A stretch of DNA of 39,537 nt from JBBIJR01 sp037445875. GTDB lineage: Bacteria > CLD3 > SB21. Shown piece after piece: positions 33,222 through 39,464 of the stretch (position 1 is the first letter of the stretch; every line of letters starts with the position of its first letter). Location: NCBI GenBank assembly GCA_037445875.1, contig JBBIJR010000029.1:1-39537 (forward strand), read 5' to 3'. Below the pieces are notes generated by a model. That model saw only the letters and a list, made by a program, of their open reading frames with translations. It was not told the origin of the DNA and did not search any database. Made by a program: the position numbers and the translations under genes.

Positions 33222-34343
33222 CTACTGATCGCCGAAGGAAATGCCGAGGTCTCGTGCCGTCAAGATCACATCGCAGTCGAGCGGCACAGTGCGCATGCGC
33301 CGGGTGGCCTCTTCGAGGGGCACGTACCGAACGGTCGGCGGGTCCAGCGCCACCATGATGTTCGTTTTGCCTTCCTCCAGCGCCCGCACGGCCGCCGCGC
33401 CGAACCGCAGTCCTAGCAGCCGATCGAACGTCGTCGGACTGCCGCCCCGAAGCAGGTGCCCCAACACAACGGTCCGCGTCTCCTTGCCGGTCAGTTCCTC
33501 CAGCTGTCGTGCGATCGCTTCCCCGACTCCGCCCAACCGCTCCGCGCGACCGACGGGCCTATCCACAACGGAGACCGTACCGCCGACCGGTTTGGCACCT
33601 TCAGCCGCCATGACGAGAACGTATTTCTTCCCGGTCCGCTGAATGGCCTTGATGCGCGCGGCGACCTTTTCGATGTCGTACGGGATCTCCGGGATCAGGA
33701 TGATGTCCGCATTGCCCGAGACGCCGGATTCGAGGGCAATCCAGCCCGCGTAACGGCCCATCACTTCGACCACCATGATACGACGGTGCGATTCCGCGGT
33801 CGAATGCAGGCGGTCGAGGCATTCCGTGGAAAAAGAGACGGCCGAGTCGAATCCGAACGTGATCACCGTCTGGTCGAGGTCGTTGTCGATCGTCTTGGGT
33901 ACTCCGACGACACGCAGGCCCTTTCGGGCCAGCACGCCGGCGATCTCGAGGGAACCGTCACCGCCGATGGCGATGAGGGCGTCGATGTTGTTCTCCCGGA
34001 AGCACTCGATCAATTCGTCCGATCGGTCGACTTCCTTGAACGTGCCGTCCTTCTGCTCTACGGGAAATCGCAGCGGATTCCCGCGGTTGGTTGTGCCGAG
34101 GATCGTGCCTCCGAGGTGGGTGATGTTCTTGACCCGGTCGCGGGTCAGGTGGATCAGGCCGCCTTCCGGGTACTGGTCGCTCAGGAACAGGCCGTTGTAT
34201 CCGTCGCGGATGCCGTAGCATTCCCAGCCCCGGTCGCCCGCGGCAAACACCACGGCGCGGATCACCGCATTGAGACCTGGCGCATCGCCGCCCCCCGTGT
34301 TAATTGCAATACGACGGATGTCTCTGGGTTCTTTTCGGGTCAT
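33222..34343 (-). CDS. 6-phosphofructokinase (phosphoryl donor uncertain)
   Basis: This 373-residue enzyme phosphorylates fructose 6-phosphate in glycolysis. The start is the ATG at 34343, preceded by GGAGGA. Motifs are 'NTGGGDAPGLNAVIR', 'GGDGS' (residues 127-131), 'PKTIDNDL' (149-156) with the catalytic Asp, and 'VVEVMGRYAGW' at the sugar site. The glycine in GGDGS at the site equivalent to E. coli 104 favours ATP. The lysine of PKTIDND at the 124 equivalent is typical of pyrophosphate enzymes. The combination is known in the mixed group, so the donor cannot be decided from sequence. The frame is open further upstream but that region lacks features of the family. Confidence 0.92.
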   Translation of the reverse strand: MTRKEPRDIRRIAINTGGGDAPGLNAVIRAVVFAAGDRGWECYGIRDGYNGLFLSDQYPEGGLIHLTRDRVKNITHLGGTILGTTNRGNPLRFPVEQKDGTFKEVDRSDELIECFRENNIDALIAIGGDGSLEIAGVLARKGLRVVGVPKTIDNDLDQTVITFGFDSAVSFSTECLDRLHSTAESHRRIMVVEVMGRYAGWIALESGVSGNADIILIPEIPYDIEKVAARIKAIQRTGKKYVLVMAAEGAKPVGGTVSVVDRPVGRAERLGGVGEAIARQLEELTGKETRTVVLGHLLRGGSPTTFDRLLGLRFGAAAVRALEEGKTNIMVALDPPTVRYVPLEEATRRMRTVPLDCDVILTARDLGISFGDQ

Positions 34344-34461
34344 CGCTTCCTCCGTAGAATAGACCGCAGGTTCCGGCTCAGGTGGGAGAAAGTAACGATT
34401 TCCTATGAGAATGCAAAAAGGGATTTGGGGGCGAATGAGCGACTCCGGTCCGGATGAGGCA

Positions 34462-34534
34462 AACCACCCCCGTACCCCATCCTTACGCCATGCCAAGTGT
34501 ACCGGAATGACAGCTCCTCTGGCGTAAGGAGGGG
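34462..34534 (+). repeat. 73-bp flanking direct repeat, left copy
   Basis: These 73 bases match 39465-39537 at 71 of 73 positions without gaps. The core is a 10-bp inverted pair TCCTTACGCC / GGCGTAAGGA separated by about 31 bases. It is also the first unit of the tandem array that continues to 34731. It lies 118 bp upstream of the phosphofructokinase start. Confidence 0.9.
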
Positions 34535-34731
34535 ACGTTTGAAAGAGGAGTCCTTACGCCTAACCAAGCGCACTGACATGACCGCACGACTGGCGCAAGG
34601 AGGGGGACGTTTGAAAGAGAATCCTTACGCCATGCCAAGTGTACTGGAATGACAGCGCGTCTGGCGCAAGGAGGGGACGTTTGGAAGAGGAGTCCTTACG
34701 CCAAACCAAGCCCTCTGGCGTAAGGAGGGGG
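34480..34731 (+). repeat. Tandem array of palindromic units with exact 71-bp period
   Basis: TCCTTACGCC occurs at 34480, 34551, 34622 and 34693, exactly 71 bp apart. Units 1-3 each close with GGCGTAAGGA or GGCGCAAGGA followed by four or five G, then a spacer close to ACGTTTGAAAGAGGAG. Unit 4 is shortened (39 bp) but keeps both arms. Units 2 and 3 have one A/C arm mismatch, which would be a G-U wobble in a minus-strand RNA. Together with the last palindrome (34747-34807) it fills most of the 433-bp gap between the phosphofructokinase and nuclease genes. Confidence 0.9.
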
Positions 34732-34746
34732 AGTTTCTTAAGAGTC

Positions 34747-34807
34747 CCCCCTCCTTGCTCCAGAAAAATCGGCGTTTCAGTACGTTCGCTCTGGAGCAAG
34801 GAGGGGG
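34747..34807. repeat. Perfect 18-bp inverted repeat overlapping the nuclease gene end
   Basis: CCCCCTCCTTGCTCCAGA (34747-34764) and TCTGGAGCAAGGAGGGGG (34790-34807) are perfect complements around a 25-nt loop. The arm sequence is a variant of the units in the tandem array. The stop codon of the nuclease gene (34777-34779) lies inside the loop, so one arm encodes the C-terminus of that protein. It may also act as a transcription barrier, but no T-run follows. Confidence 0.85.
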
Positions 34808-35172
34808 TAAGGGGGTGGTTCCTGAATCCAGCCCCGGATCCGCTCGACCACGCCATCCACATCCAACCGCACCTCATCATCGGTGAATCGCAGAAATCGA
34901 ATTCCGAGCGATTCTACAAACTGCTGTCTTTGAAAATCATGCCTTCTGCCCGACTCCGTTTCATGCAGCGGCCCGTCGATCTCGATGGCAAGCTTCAATT
35001 CCGGACAATAGAAGTCCAACACATATTTACCAACACCATGCTGACGACGGAATTTGTATCCCATGAGTTGGCTGTTCTTGAGACAATTCCACAGTAATCG
35101 CTCGGAGCGCGTAGCGTTGTTCCTGAGTTCCTGGCGAAATGATTTCTGAGATTTGAGGTTGAACTTGCTCAT
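34777..35172 (-). CDS. DUF559 family (Vsr/PD-(D/E)XK-like) endonuclease
   Basis: This 131-residue protein begins at the ATG at 35172. Family segments are 'NNATRSERLLWNCLKNSQL', 'GYKFRRQHGVGKYVLDFYCP' and 'KLAIEIDGPLHE'. The Asp in 'LDFYC' and Glu in 'AIEIDG' correspond to the PD-(D/E)XK acidic pair. The tail 'EPPPYPLLAPERTY' is encoded by the palindrome arm at 34790-34807 and is probably repeat-derived. It is read in the same direction as the DGR, 61 bp beyond the TR. Other family members are often found next to similar repeats, so it may act on the repeats rather than in the DGR. Biochemical role unproven. Confidence 0.85.
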   Translation of the reverse strand: MSKFNLKSQKSFRQELRNNATRSERLLWNCLKNSQLMGYKFRRQHGVGKYVLDFYCPELKLAIEIDGPLHETESGRRHDFQRQQFVESLGIRFLRFTDDEVRLDVDGVVERIRGWIQEPPPYPLLAPERTY

Positions 35173-35232
35173 GGTTTGAACCACGCGCTGGCGCCATCCT
35201 TGAATGAAACCAATCCCGTGAAAAGACCAGCA

Positions 35233-35350
35233 ATTCTCGGACAATACGAAACCCGTTGTTGTTGTTCCTGTTGTCCGGTTTGTTCCTGTTCCGGTCGGAA
35301 GCACGGATGTTGTTCGTATGGTTGTTCCACGAGCCGCCGCGAAGGACTCG
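35233..35350 (-). repeat. DGR template repeat (TR)
   Basis: This 118-bp non-coding copy of the VR at 36861-36978 aligns without gaps. Read on the minus strand it starts one base after the RT stop codon. Conceptually translated, it gives the target's C-terminus with 11 AAC (Asn) codons and several AGG codons where the VR has diverse residues. It has 37 adenines on the minus strand; 18 of them are changed in the VR, whereas only 5 of the other 81 positions differ. No stop or start belongs to it, and the hairpin found beyond the VR is absent here. Confidence 0.95.
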
Positions 35351-35351
35351 T

Positions 35352-36431
35352 TTATGAATCGCCCGTCACAAAAGCCAGGTTGTCAAAAATATTTCGACGA
35401 AGCCGGTAACTGTGCGCCCATTTCACATGACCTATCCAACTGATTAATCGCTGACGAATATCCGGGAAGTTCATTGTTCCAGCGGCATACACTTTCTGCA
35501 TGTTCCGCAATTTTCGTTTGTACCGGATCACATTGCTCTTTCGGACAAGACGGTATTCAGGAAAAACCCGATACCCAAGGAAGTCGAGGCCTTGTGACGA
35601 CGGCATCACCTGCGATTTGTCTTCGTGAATCGTCAGCCGTACGGACTCAAGAAAATGACAGATTTGTTGTCTCAATTCATTCAGGAAAGATTTTGACGAA
35701 TGCGCGATTACAAAATCGTCCACATACCGAATGTAGTACTGACATCTCATCGTCTCTTTCATCCAATGATCGAATCCATCCAGATAAATATTTGCAAAGA
35801 ACTGGCTTGTCAAGTTGCCAATCGGAATGCCTTTAGCACGTTCGAGCGGCGTAAAGAGATCATCGCCGGGAAAATGCCGAACCTCGTCGTTCGGTGCATT
35901 CACCGATCTTCCGCTTTCAATAATCTGACCGATCAAGCTCAGCGTTTTCGGACATGCAATTTTTCTTTTGATAGCCTCAAGAAGAACTCCATGATCGATC
36001 GACGGAAAATACCGCCGTATGTCGAACTTCAGGACATACTTGTTTTCCGGATTTCGCAGAAACGATGAAAACCGCTCGACCGCCTTGTGTGTTCCCTTAC
36101 CTTTTCGGCAGGCATACGAGTCGTAGATAAACGCGCGGTCAAATATGGGTTCGATGATATTACAAAGTGCATGATGTACCACGCGATCCCGATAGGGCGC
36201 GGCAGAAATCTGCCTTTTCTTAGATTCCTGAACGTAGAACTGACGGTAACGGCCGCAGCGGTATTCACCGGATTCCAAGTCATGTCTAAGACGCATGATA
36301 TTCTTTTCCAATTCCGCGTCGAAGGAAACCGTCGAACTTCGCCAGCGCTTTCCCCTACGCGCTTTTTTCGCCGCCAGAAGCAGATTGTCGAAGGATGTAA
36401 TCTTGTGGAAAAGTCCGACCGCAGGTGTCAT
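35352..36431 (-). CDS. DGR-type reverse transcriptase
   Basis: This 359-residue retron-like reverse transcriptase has the catalytic motif YVDD in 'YYIRYVDDFVIAH'. Its motif 4 is 'IPIGNLTSQFFANIYLD', the IGxxxSQ form that distinguishes DGR enzymes. Other family segments are 'AAPYRDRVVHHALCNIIEPI' and 'KFDIRRYFPSIDH', which supplies an Asp of the active site. With Avd it should copy the TR RNA while misincorporating at adenines and deliver the cDNA to the VR. The ATG at 36431 is preferred (GAGG overlaps the avd stop); an upstream start at 36467 would overlap avd. The TR follows directly. Confidence 0.95.
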   Translation of the reverse strand: MTPAVGLFHKITSFDNLLLAAKKARRGKRWRSSTVSFDAELEKNIMRLRHDLESGEYRCGRYRQFYVQESKKRQISAAPYRDRVVHHALCNIIEPIFDRAFIYDSYACRKGKGTHKAVERFSSFLRNPENKYVLKFDIRRYFPSIDHGVLLEAIKRKIACPKTLSLIGQIIESGRSVNAPNDEVRHFPGDDLFTPLERAKGIPIGNLTSQFFANIYLDGFDHWMKETMRCQYYIRYVDDFVIAHSSKSFLNELRQQICHFLESVRLTIHEDKSQVMPSSQGLDFLGYRVFPEYRLVRKSNVIRYKRKLRNMQKVYAAGTMNFPDIRQRLISWIGHVKWAHSYRLRRNIFDNLAFVTGDS

Positions 36432-36439
36432 TGCAACCT

Positions 36440-36781
36440 CTAAAGCGTCTTGAGTGATTTGATCCACCCGCCGGTCATTCTTCCGATCTCATCCAGTGCT
36501 TCCAATATCTGGCCGTATTGCTTGTGTGATATCGCTTTCAGATCGTGCAGAACGCGGAGAAAATGACGTGATTTCTCTATGGTGAGATTCACTTCAGTAA
36601 GACTGCGAAGTTTTTCATGCTTGCGATAGTACGCCGTGAGGAGATGCTCCAGAATGTCAAAAAGTGAGACAAGCAGACGATCTCCCAAAACAAACTTAAG
36701 GTCTCTCGGCGTTTTGCTGATAATTGGTATCGCCAACTGCAATAGCGCATGATATCGAACAATAATCGTATCTTCCTGCAT
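36440..36781 (-). CDS. avd: Avd-type DGR accessory protein
   Basis: This 113-residue, basic, all-helical protein is predicted to be a four-helix bundle like Avd, which forms a pentamer and binds the RT and the TR RNA. Recognisable segments are 'KFVLGDRLLVSLFDILEHLL', 'LTIEKSRHFLRVLHDLKAIS' and 'ALDEIGRMTGGWIKS'. These match the bAvd family in size and pattern. It lies between the VR hairpin and the RT gene, the usual DGR position, and its stop is 8 bp before the RT start. Confidence 0.9.
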   Translation of the reverse strand: MQEDTIIVRYHALLQLAIPIISKTPRDLKFVLGDRLLVSLFDILEHLLTAYYRKHEKLRSLTEVNLTIEKSRHFLRVLHDLKAISHKQYGQILEALDEIGRMTGGWIKSLKTL

Positions 36782-36800
36782 AAGGTCGAAAAATTCTTTT

Positions 36801-36817
36801 GGGCGCCTTCGGCGCCC
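36801..36817. other. Hairpin downstream of VR, probable DGR target-site cruciform
   Basis: GGGCGCC and GGCGCCC form a perfect 7-bp stem with a 3-nt loop (GAA when read on the minus strand). It is 43 bp beyond the VR end in the reading direction. DGRs need such a hairpin or cruciform just after the VR for efficient retrohoming; this one fits in place and in GC-rich stem. It lacks a long T-run, so a terminator is less likely. Confidence 0.75.
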
Positions 36818-36858
36818 ATAAAGTCTAAAAGCCTAAAAGAACCAAAGATTAACAATAC

Positions 36859-39300
36859 TTATTCTCGGACAATACGAAACCCGCGGCTGTTGACCCAGAG
36901 GTCCGGTTCGAACCAGAGCCGGTTGGAAACACAGGTGACGTTCGTACGGCTCTTCCACGAGCCGCCGCGAAGGACTCGATAACTCCCGCCCGACGGGCCT
37001 TTCGGATTGTAAGAAGACGACTGAGAATAATAATTCTCGCCATACCAGTCTTCGCACCATTCCCACACATTGCCCGTCATATCATACAAGCCAAGTCCGT
37101 TCGGTTGTTTTTGTCCCACCGGATGCGTTTTGGAGCCGCTATTGCCATTATGCCATCCAAGTGCGTCGGGATTGCTGCCACCTGCGTACTTCTCACTCTT
37201 GCCACCGCTGCGCGCCGCGTATTCCCATTCCGCTTCATACGGCAAACGGTATTTCTTGCCGGTTATCGCGTTGAGCTTTCCTATGAAGTCCTGTGCATCA
37301 TTCCAGGAAACATTTTCTACTGGACAATCATCGCAGTTTGTGAAATCCGAAGGGTTATTCCCCATCACCATGCGCCAGAGTTTCTGTGTTACCTCATACT
37401 TGCTCATGTAAAAATCCGACACCGTCACCGTATGAACTGGTTTTTCATCGTCACTTCCATCGCCAAAGGTATCACCCATCTGGAATGTACCGCCTTTGAT
37501 GAAAATCATGCGGTTGCAGTCACCGGGGAGAATTTCCAGTCCTGCGGAAGAACCGGCGAGACTGATTGCCATGCTCGCCGTAAACTCATACCCCTTGCTA
37601 TTCACCGCATCCCACAGCGTGACTTTGTCTATCACGAGCTTCTGATCCGCGCTCACGAGCAGTGTGGCTTTGAGATCGAGCAGGCTCTCGTTTTCACGCA
37701 GTTTCTTTGCATCCTCGCGCGCGGCGTAGAGTTTGGAGGTTATCGTGTTCTGTATCGGGTTATTATCGCACGGATCGACTTCGCGGACTTCAGTCACTGT
37801 CACAGGAAAATAGCCGCCGTCCACGTTGTATGTGCCGAGCTTGAAGCTGAGGCGCTCTTTGCCGACCGTGTATTTCTTTGATGTGATATTCGCAATCTCA
37901 TCGGAGAAGACCTTCTTGCTCTGGCTTTTCAGCGCGTCGTATTCCTCGGCAACCTGTTTGCGTTTTTGCTTATTGACCAGCATCCGCTGATCGTATTCCT
38001 GCTGGGTCTCAAACTCACCCCTCGGTGACTCGTCCACTGCGAGAGAGATGGCTTTGGCTTTCTGCTCGTCGAAATCCGCCTCGATGCCCTTGAGTTCCGA
38101 AATCCGCTCGATGGCCTGCGTGTAGGTCATTCCTTCGTCTATGGTCACCTGCTTTTTCTTTTCTTCTTCGATCTTGGCCAGCAGAGCTTGTTTGCGTTTC
38201 TGTTCCTCCAGCACCTTCAGCCGCTGCTGTTCTTTTTTTTCGTTTTCGATCTTTTCGAGCTTCTTTTTCTCTTCGAGAGCCGCCATTTGCGCCTTGAGTT
38301 CTTCCTGCTTCTTCAGATTTTCCTGCTGGGCTTTGAGATTCTTCTCTTCTTCGAGTTTCTTATTCTGTTCCTGCAGTCGGGCGAGTTCCTGCGCGAGAAC
38401 GTCTTCGGAATTCACGTTTTGAGAGGCTTTGGCGATGAAGACGAAGTCGCCTTCGCCTAATAGGTTGCCGAATTGAGGGTTTTGTTTATGATTGCGGTCT
38501 TGCGCGTCGCTGAAGACTTTTTTGGGAATGTACAGGCCGAGTTCGGAGGCGGTTATGTAATTTTCGGCTTGTTCGAGTTTTTCGATCAGCCGGCCGGTGA
38601 AGACGGAGTGGTTCTTGTAACCGCCGTCTAAGACCATTTCGTTCTTGCCTCCGGCCGTGAGCACCTGTCGGACAGGGGCCTGCGTGATGGATTTGAGATA
38701 AGCGTAGTCCACGGTTTTCGCCTGAGCTTCCACGCCTCGCTTGAGGAGCGTGCCGCTGTAGCACGCGTCCATCACAAAGAATACGTGTTTGGCGCTCATG
38801 GTCTTGGCGATGTTGTCGCGGAGCTCGACCATCGAGATGTTCTTGAACATCTCATTGTCTTTCATCGAGCCGTCGTGGGGAACGATGTAGCCCACCTCGT
38901 CGCCGAATTTCGTCGCCTGAGTGTAGCCGTGCCCGGCGAAGAAAACAAAAATCGCGTCCTGATCGCTGATATTGGCCAGATCGCCTTGAAGAGTTTTCAG
39001 GATTTGCTCTTTGGAGGCGTTTTCATTGTACAGCTCGTAAAATTTGTCAAAGACGAATTTCTCCTGCAGGACCGCTTTGACGCCCTTGGCGTCTGAGACG
39101 GCATTCTTGAGCTGTTGGTTGAATTCGAGATTCTTGTACCGGTCTATGCCTATGATGACGGCGTAGGTTTTTTGATACAAGTGGACTTCCTGCGGGATGC
39201 CTTTTTGGTCTTTGGCGATCAGTTTGAGCCCGCGGGTGTCCTGGGTGTACGTTTCTGCGCAGCAAAGAAGCGCGATGGCAAAAAACATCATGCGTTTCAT
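36859..39300 (-). CDS. Exported caspase-like / coiled-coil / FGE-sulfatase (C-type lectin) DGR target
   Basis: This 813-residue protein begins with a signal peptide (about 1-20) after GGAGGA. Residues about 40-290 are a peptidase C14-type caspase domain with H124 ('FVFFAGHGY') and C180 ('FFVMDACYSGT'), so the catalytic dyad is intact. About 296-390 is a Lys/Glu/Gln-rich coiled coil. About 390-595 is a linker that includes a strand-rich part of unknown family. Residues about 598-813 form an FGE-sulfatase-type C-type-lectin fold ('FIKGGTFQMGDTFGDGSDDE', 'RLPYEAEWEYAAR', 'GNVWEWCEDWYG'). Residues 775-813 are encoded by the VR. It is predicted to be a periplasmic or surface receptor-like protein whose ligand face is diversified. 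Confidence 0.93.
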   Translation of the reverse strand: MKRMMFFAIALLCCAETYTQDTRGLKLIAKDQKGIPQEVHLYQKTYAVIIGIDRYKNLEFNQQLKNAVSDAKGVKAVLQEKFVFDKFYELYNENASKEQILKTLQGDLANISDQDAIFVFFAGHGYTQATKFGDEVGYIVPHDGSMKDNEMFKNISMVELRDNIAKTMSAKHVFFVMDACYSGTLLKRGVEAQAKTVDYAYLKSITQAPVRQVLTAGGKNEMVLDGGYKNHSVFTGRLIEKLEQAENYITASELGLYIPKKVFSDAQDRNHKQNPQFGNLLGEGDFVFIAKASQNVNSEDVLAQELARLQEQNKKLEEEKNLKAQQENLKKQEELKAQMAALEEKKKLEKIENEKKEQQRLKVLEEQKRKQALLAKIEEEKKKQVTIDEGMTYTQAIERISELKGIEADFDEQKAKAISLAVDESPRGEFETQQEYDQRMLVNKQKRKQVAEEYDALKSQSKKVFSDEIANITSKKYTVGKERLSFKLGTYNVDGGYFPVTVTEVREVDPCDNNPIQNTITSKLYAAREDAKKLRENESLLDLKATLLVSADQKLVIDKVTLWDAVNSKGYEFTASMAISLAGSSAGLEILPGDCNRMIFIKGGTFQMGDTFGDGSDDEKPVHTVTVSDFYMSKYEVTQKLWRMVMGNNPSDFTNCDDCPVENVSWNDAQDFIGKLNAITGKKYRLPYEAEWEYAARSGGKSEKYAGGSNPDALGWHNGNSGSKTHPVGQKQPNGLGLYDMTGNVWEWCEDWYGENYYSQSSSYNPKGPSGGSYRVLRGGSWKSRTNVTCVSNRLWFEPDLWVNSRGFRIVRE
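36861..36978 (-). repeat. DGR variable repeat (VR)
   Basis: This 118-bp segment covers codons 775-813 and the first base of the stop. Relative to the TR, 18 coding-strand adenines are replaced, giving changed residues 784, 785, 788, 795-798, 801-803, 805 and 806. Five further differences are not at adenines. The last 23 bases in the reading direction (36883-36861) are identical to the TR and would hold the IMH. The variable residues fall in the region that forms the ligand face of DGR C-type lectins. Confidence 0.95.
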
Positions 39301-39372
39301 GGCAGTCCTCCGGTGAGGCTTGGTTGCTATGCATTGTTGATGCGAAGTGGCCTGGAATTGTAATCCTATGGA

Positions 39373-39401
39373 AAGTTAGATGCTGCCTGGATTCTGGTCA
39401 A
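39373..39401 (-). promoter_or_regulatory. Candidate promoter of the DGR target gene
   Basis: On the minus strand TTGACC (39401-39396) and TAACTT (39378-39373) are 17 bp apart, about 73 bp before the ATG at 39300. The -10 box is poor, so this is weaker than the other promoters called in this window. The 237 bp from 39301 to the window end otherwise hold only the right repeat copy. Confidence 0.35.
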
Positions 39402-39464
39402 GCATAGATTTGCTGGACTTCCGAAATCTTGCAAATCCCGGTTGTTGACGACGGTTGTCATTTG

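Noticed and set aside
34480..34731. Possible CRISPR array because of regular 71-bp spacing
   Set aside because: Both the arms and the intervening sequence are similar between units, the units are palindromic, only four are present and no cas genes are nearby. It is a tandem palindromic repeat.
34777..35304. Longer open frame for the nuclease gene starting at 35304
   Set aside because: The extra 44 residues are the TR read in another frame (Thr/Gly-rich low complexity). The family-conserved part begins at the ATG at 35172.
35233..35350. Fragment similar to the end of the FGE-sulfatase gene, first read as a broken duplicate pseudogene
   Set aside because: The differences are concentrated at adenines (18 of 23), the copy is the exact length of the VR end, and it sits one base after a DGR reverse transcriptase gene. 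A decaying pseudogene would not show this bias, so it is the template repeat.
36801..36817. Hairpin as an intrinsic terminator of the target gene
   Set aside because: On the minus strand the stem is followed by AAAAGAATTTTT rather than an immediate T-run, and on the plus strand by ATAAAG. Its place after the VR fits a DGR hairpin better, though a weak terminator role is not excluded.
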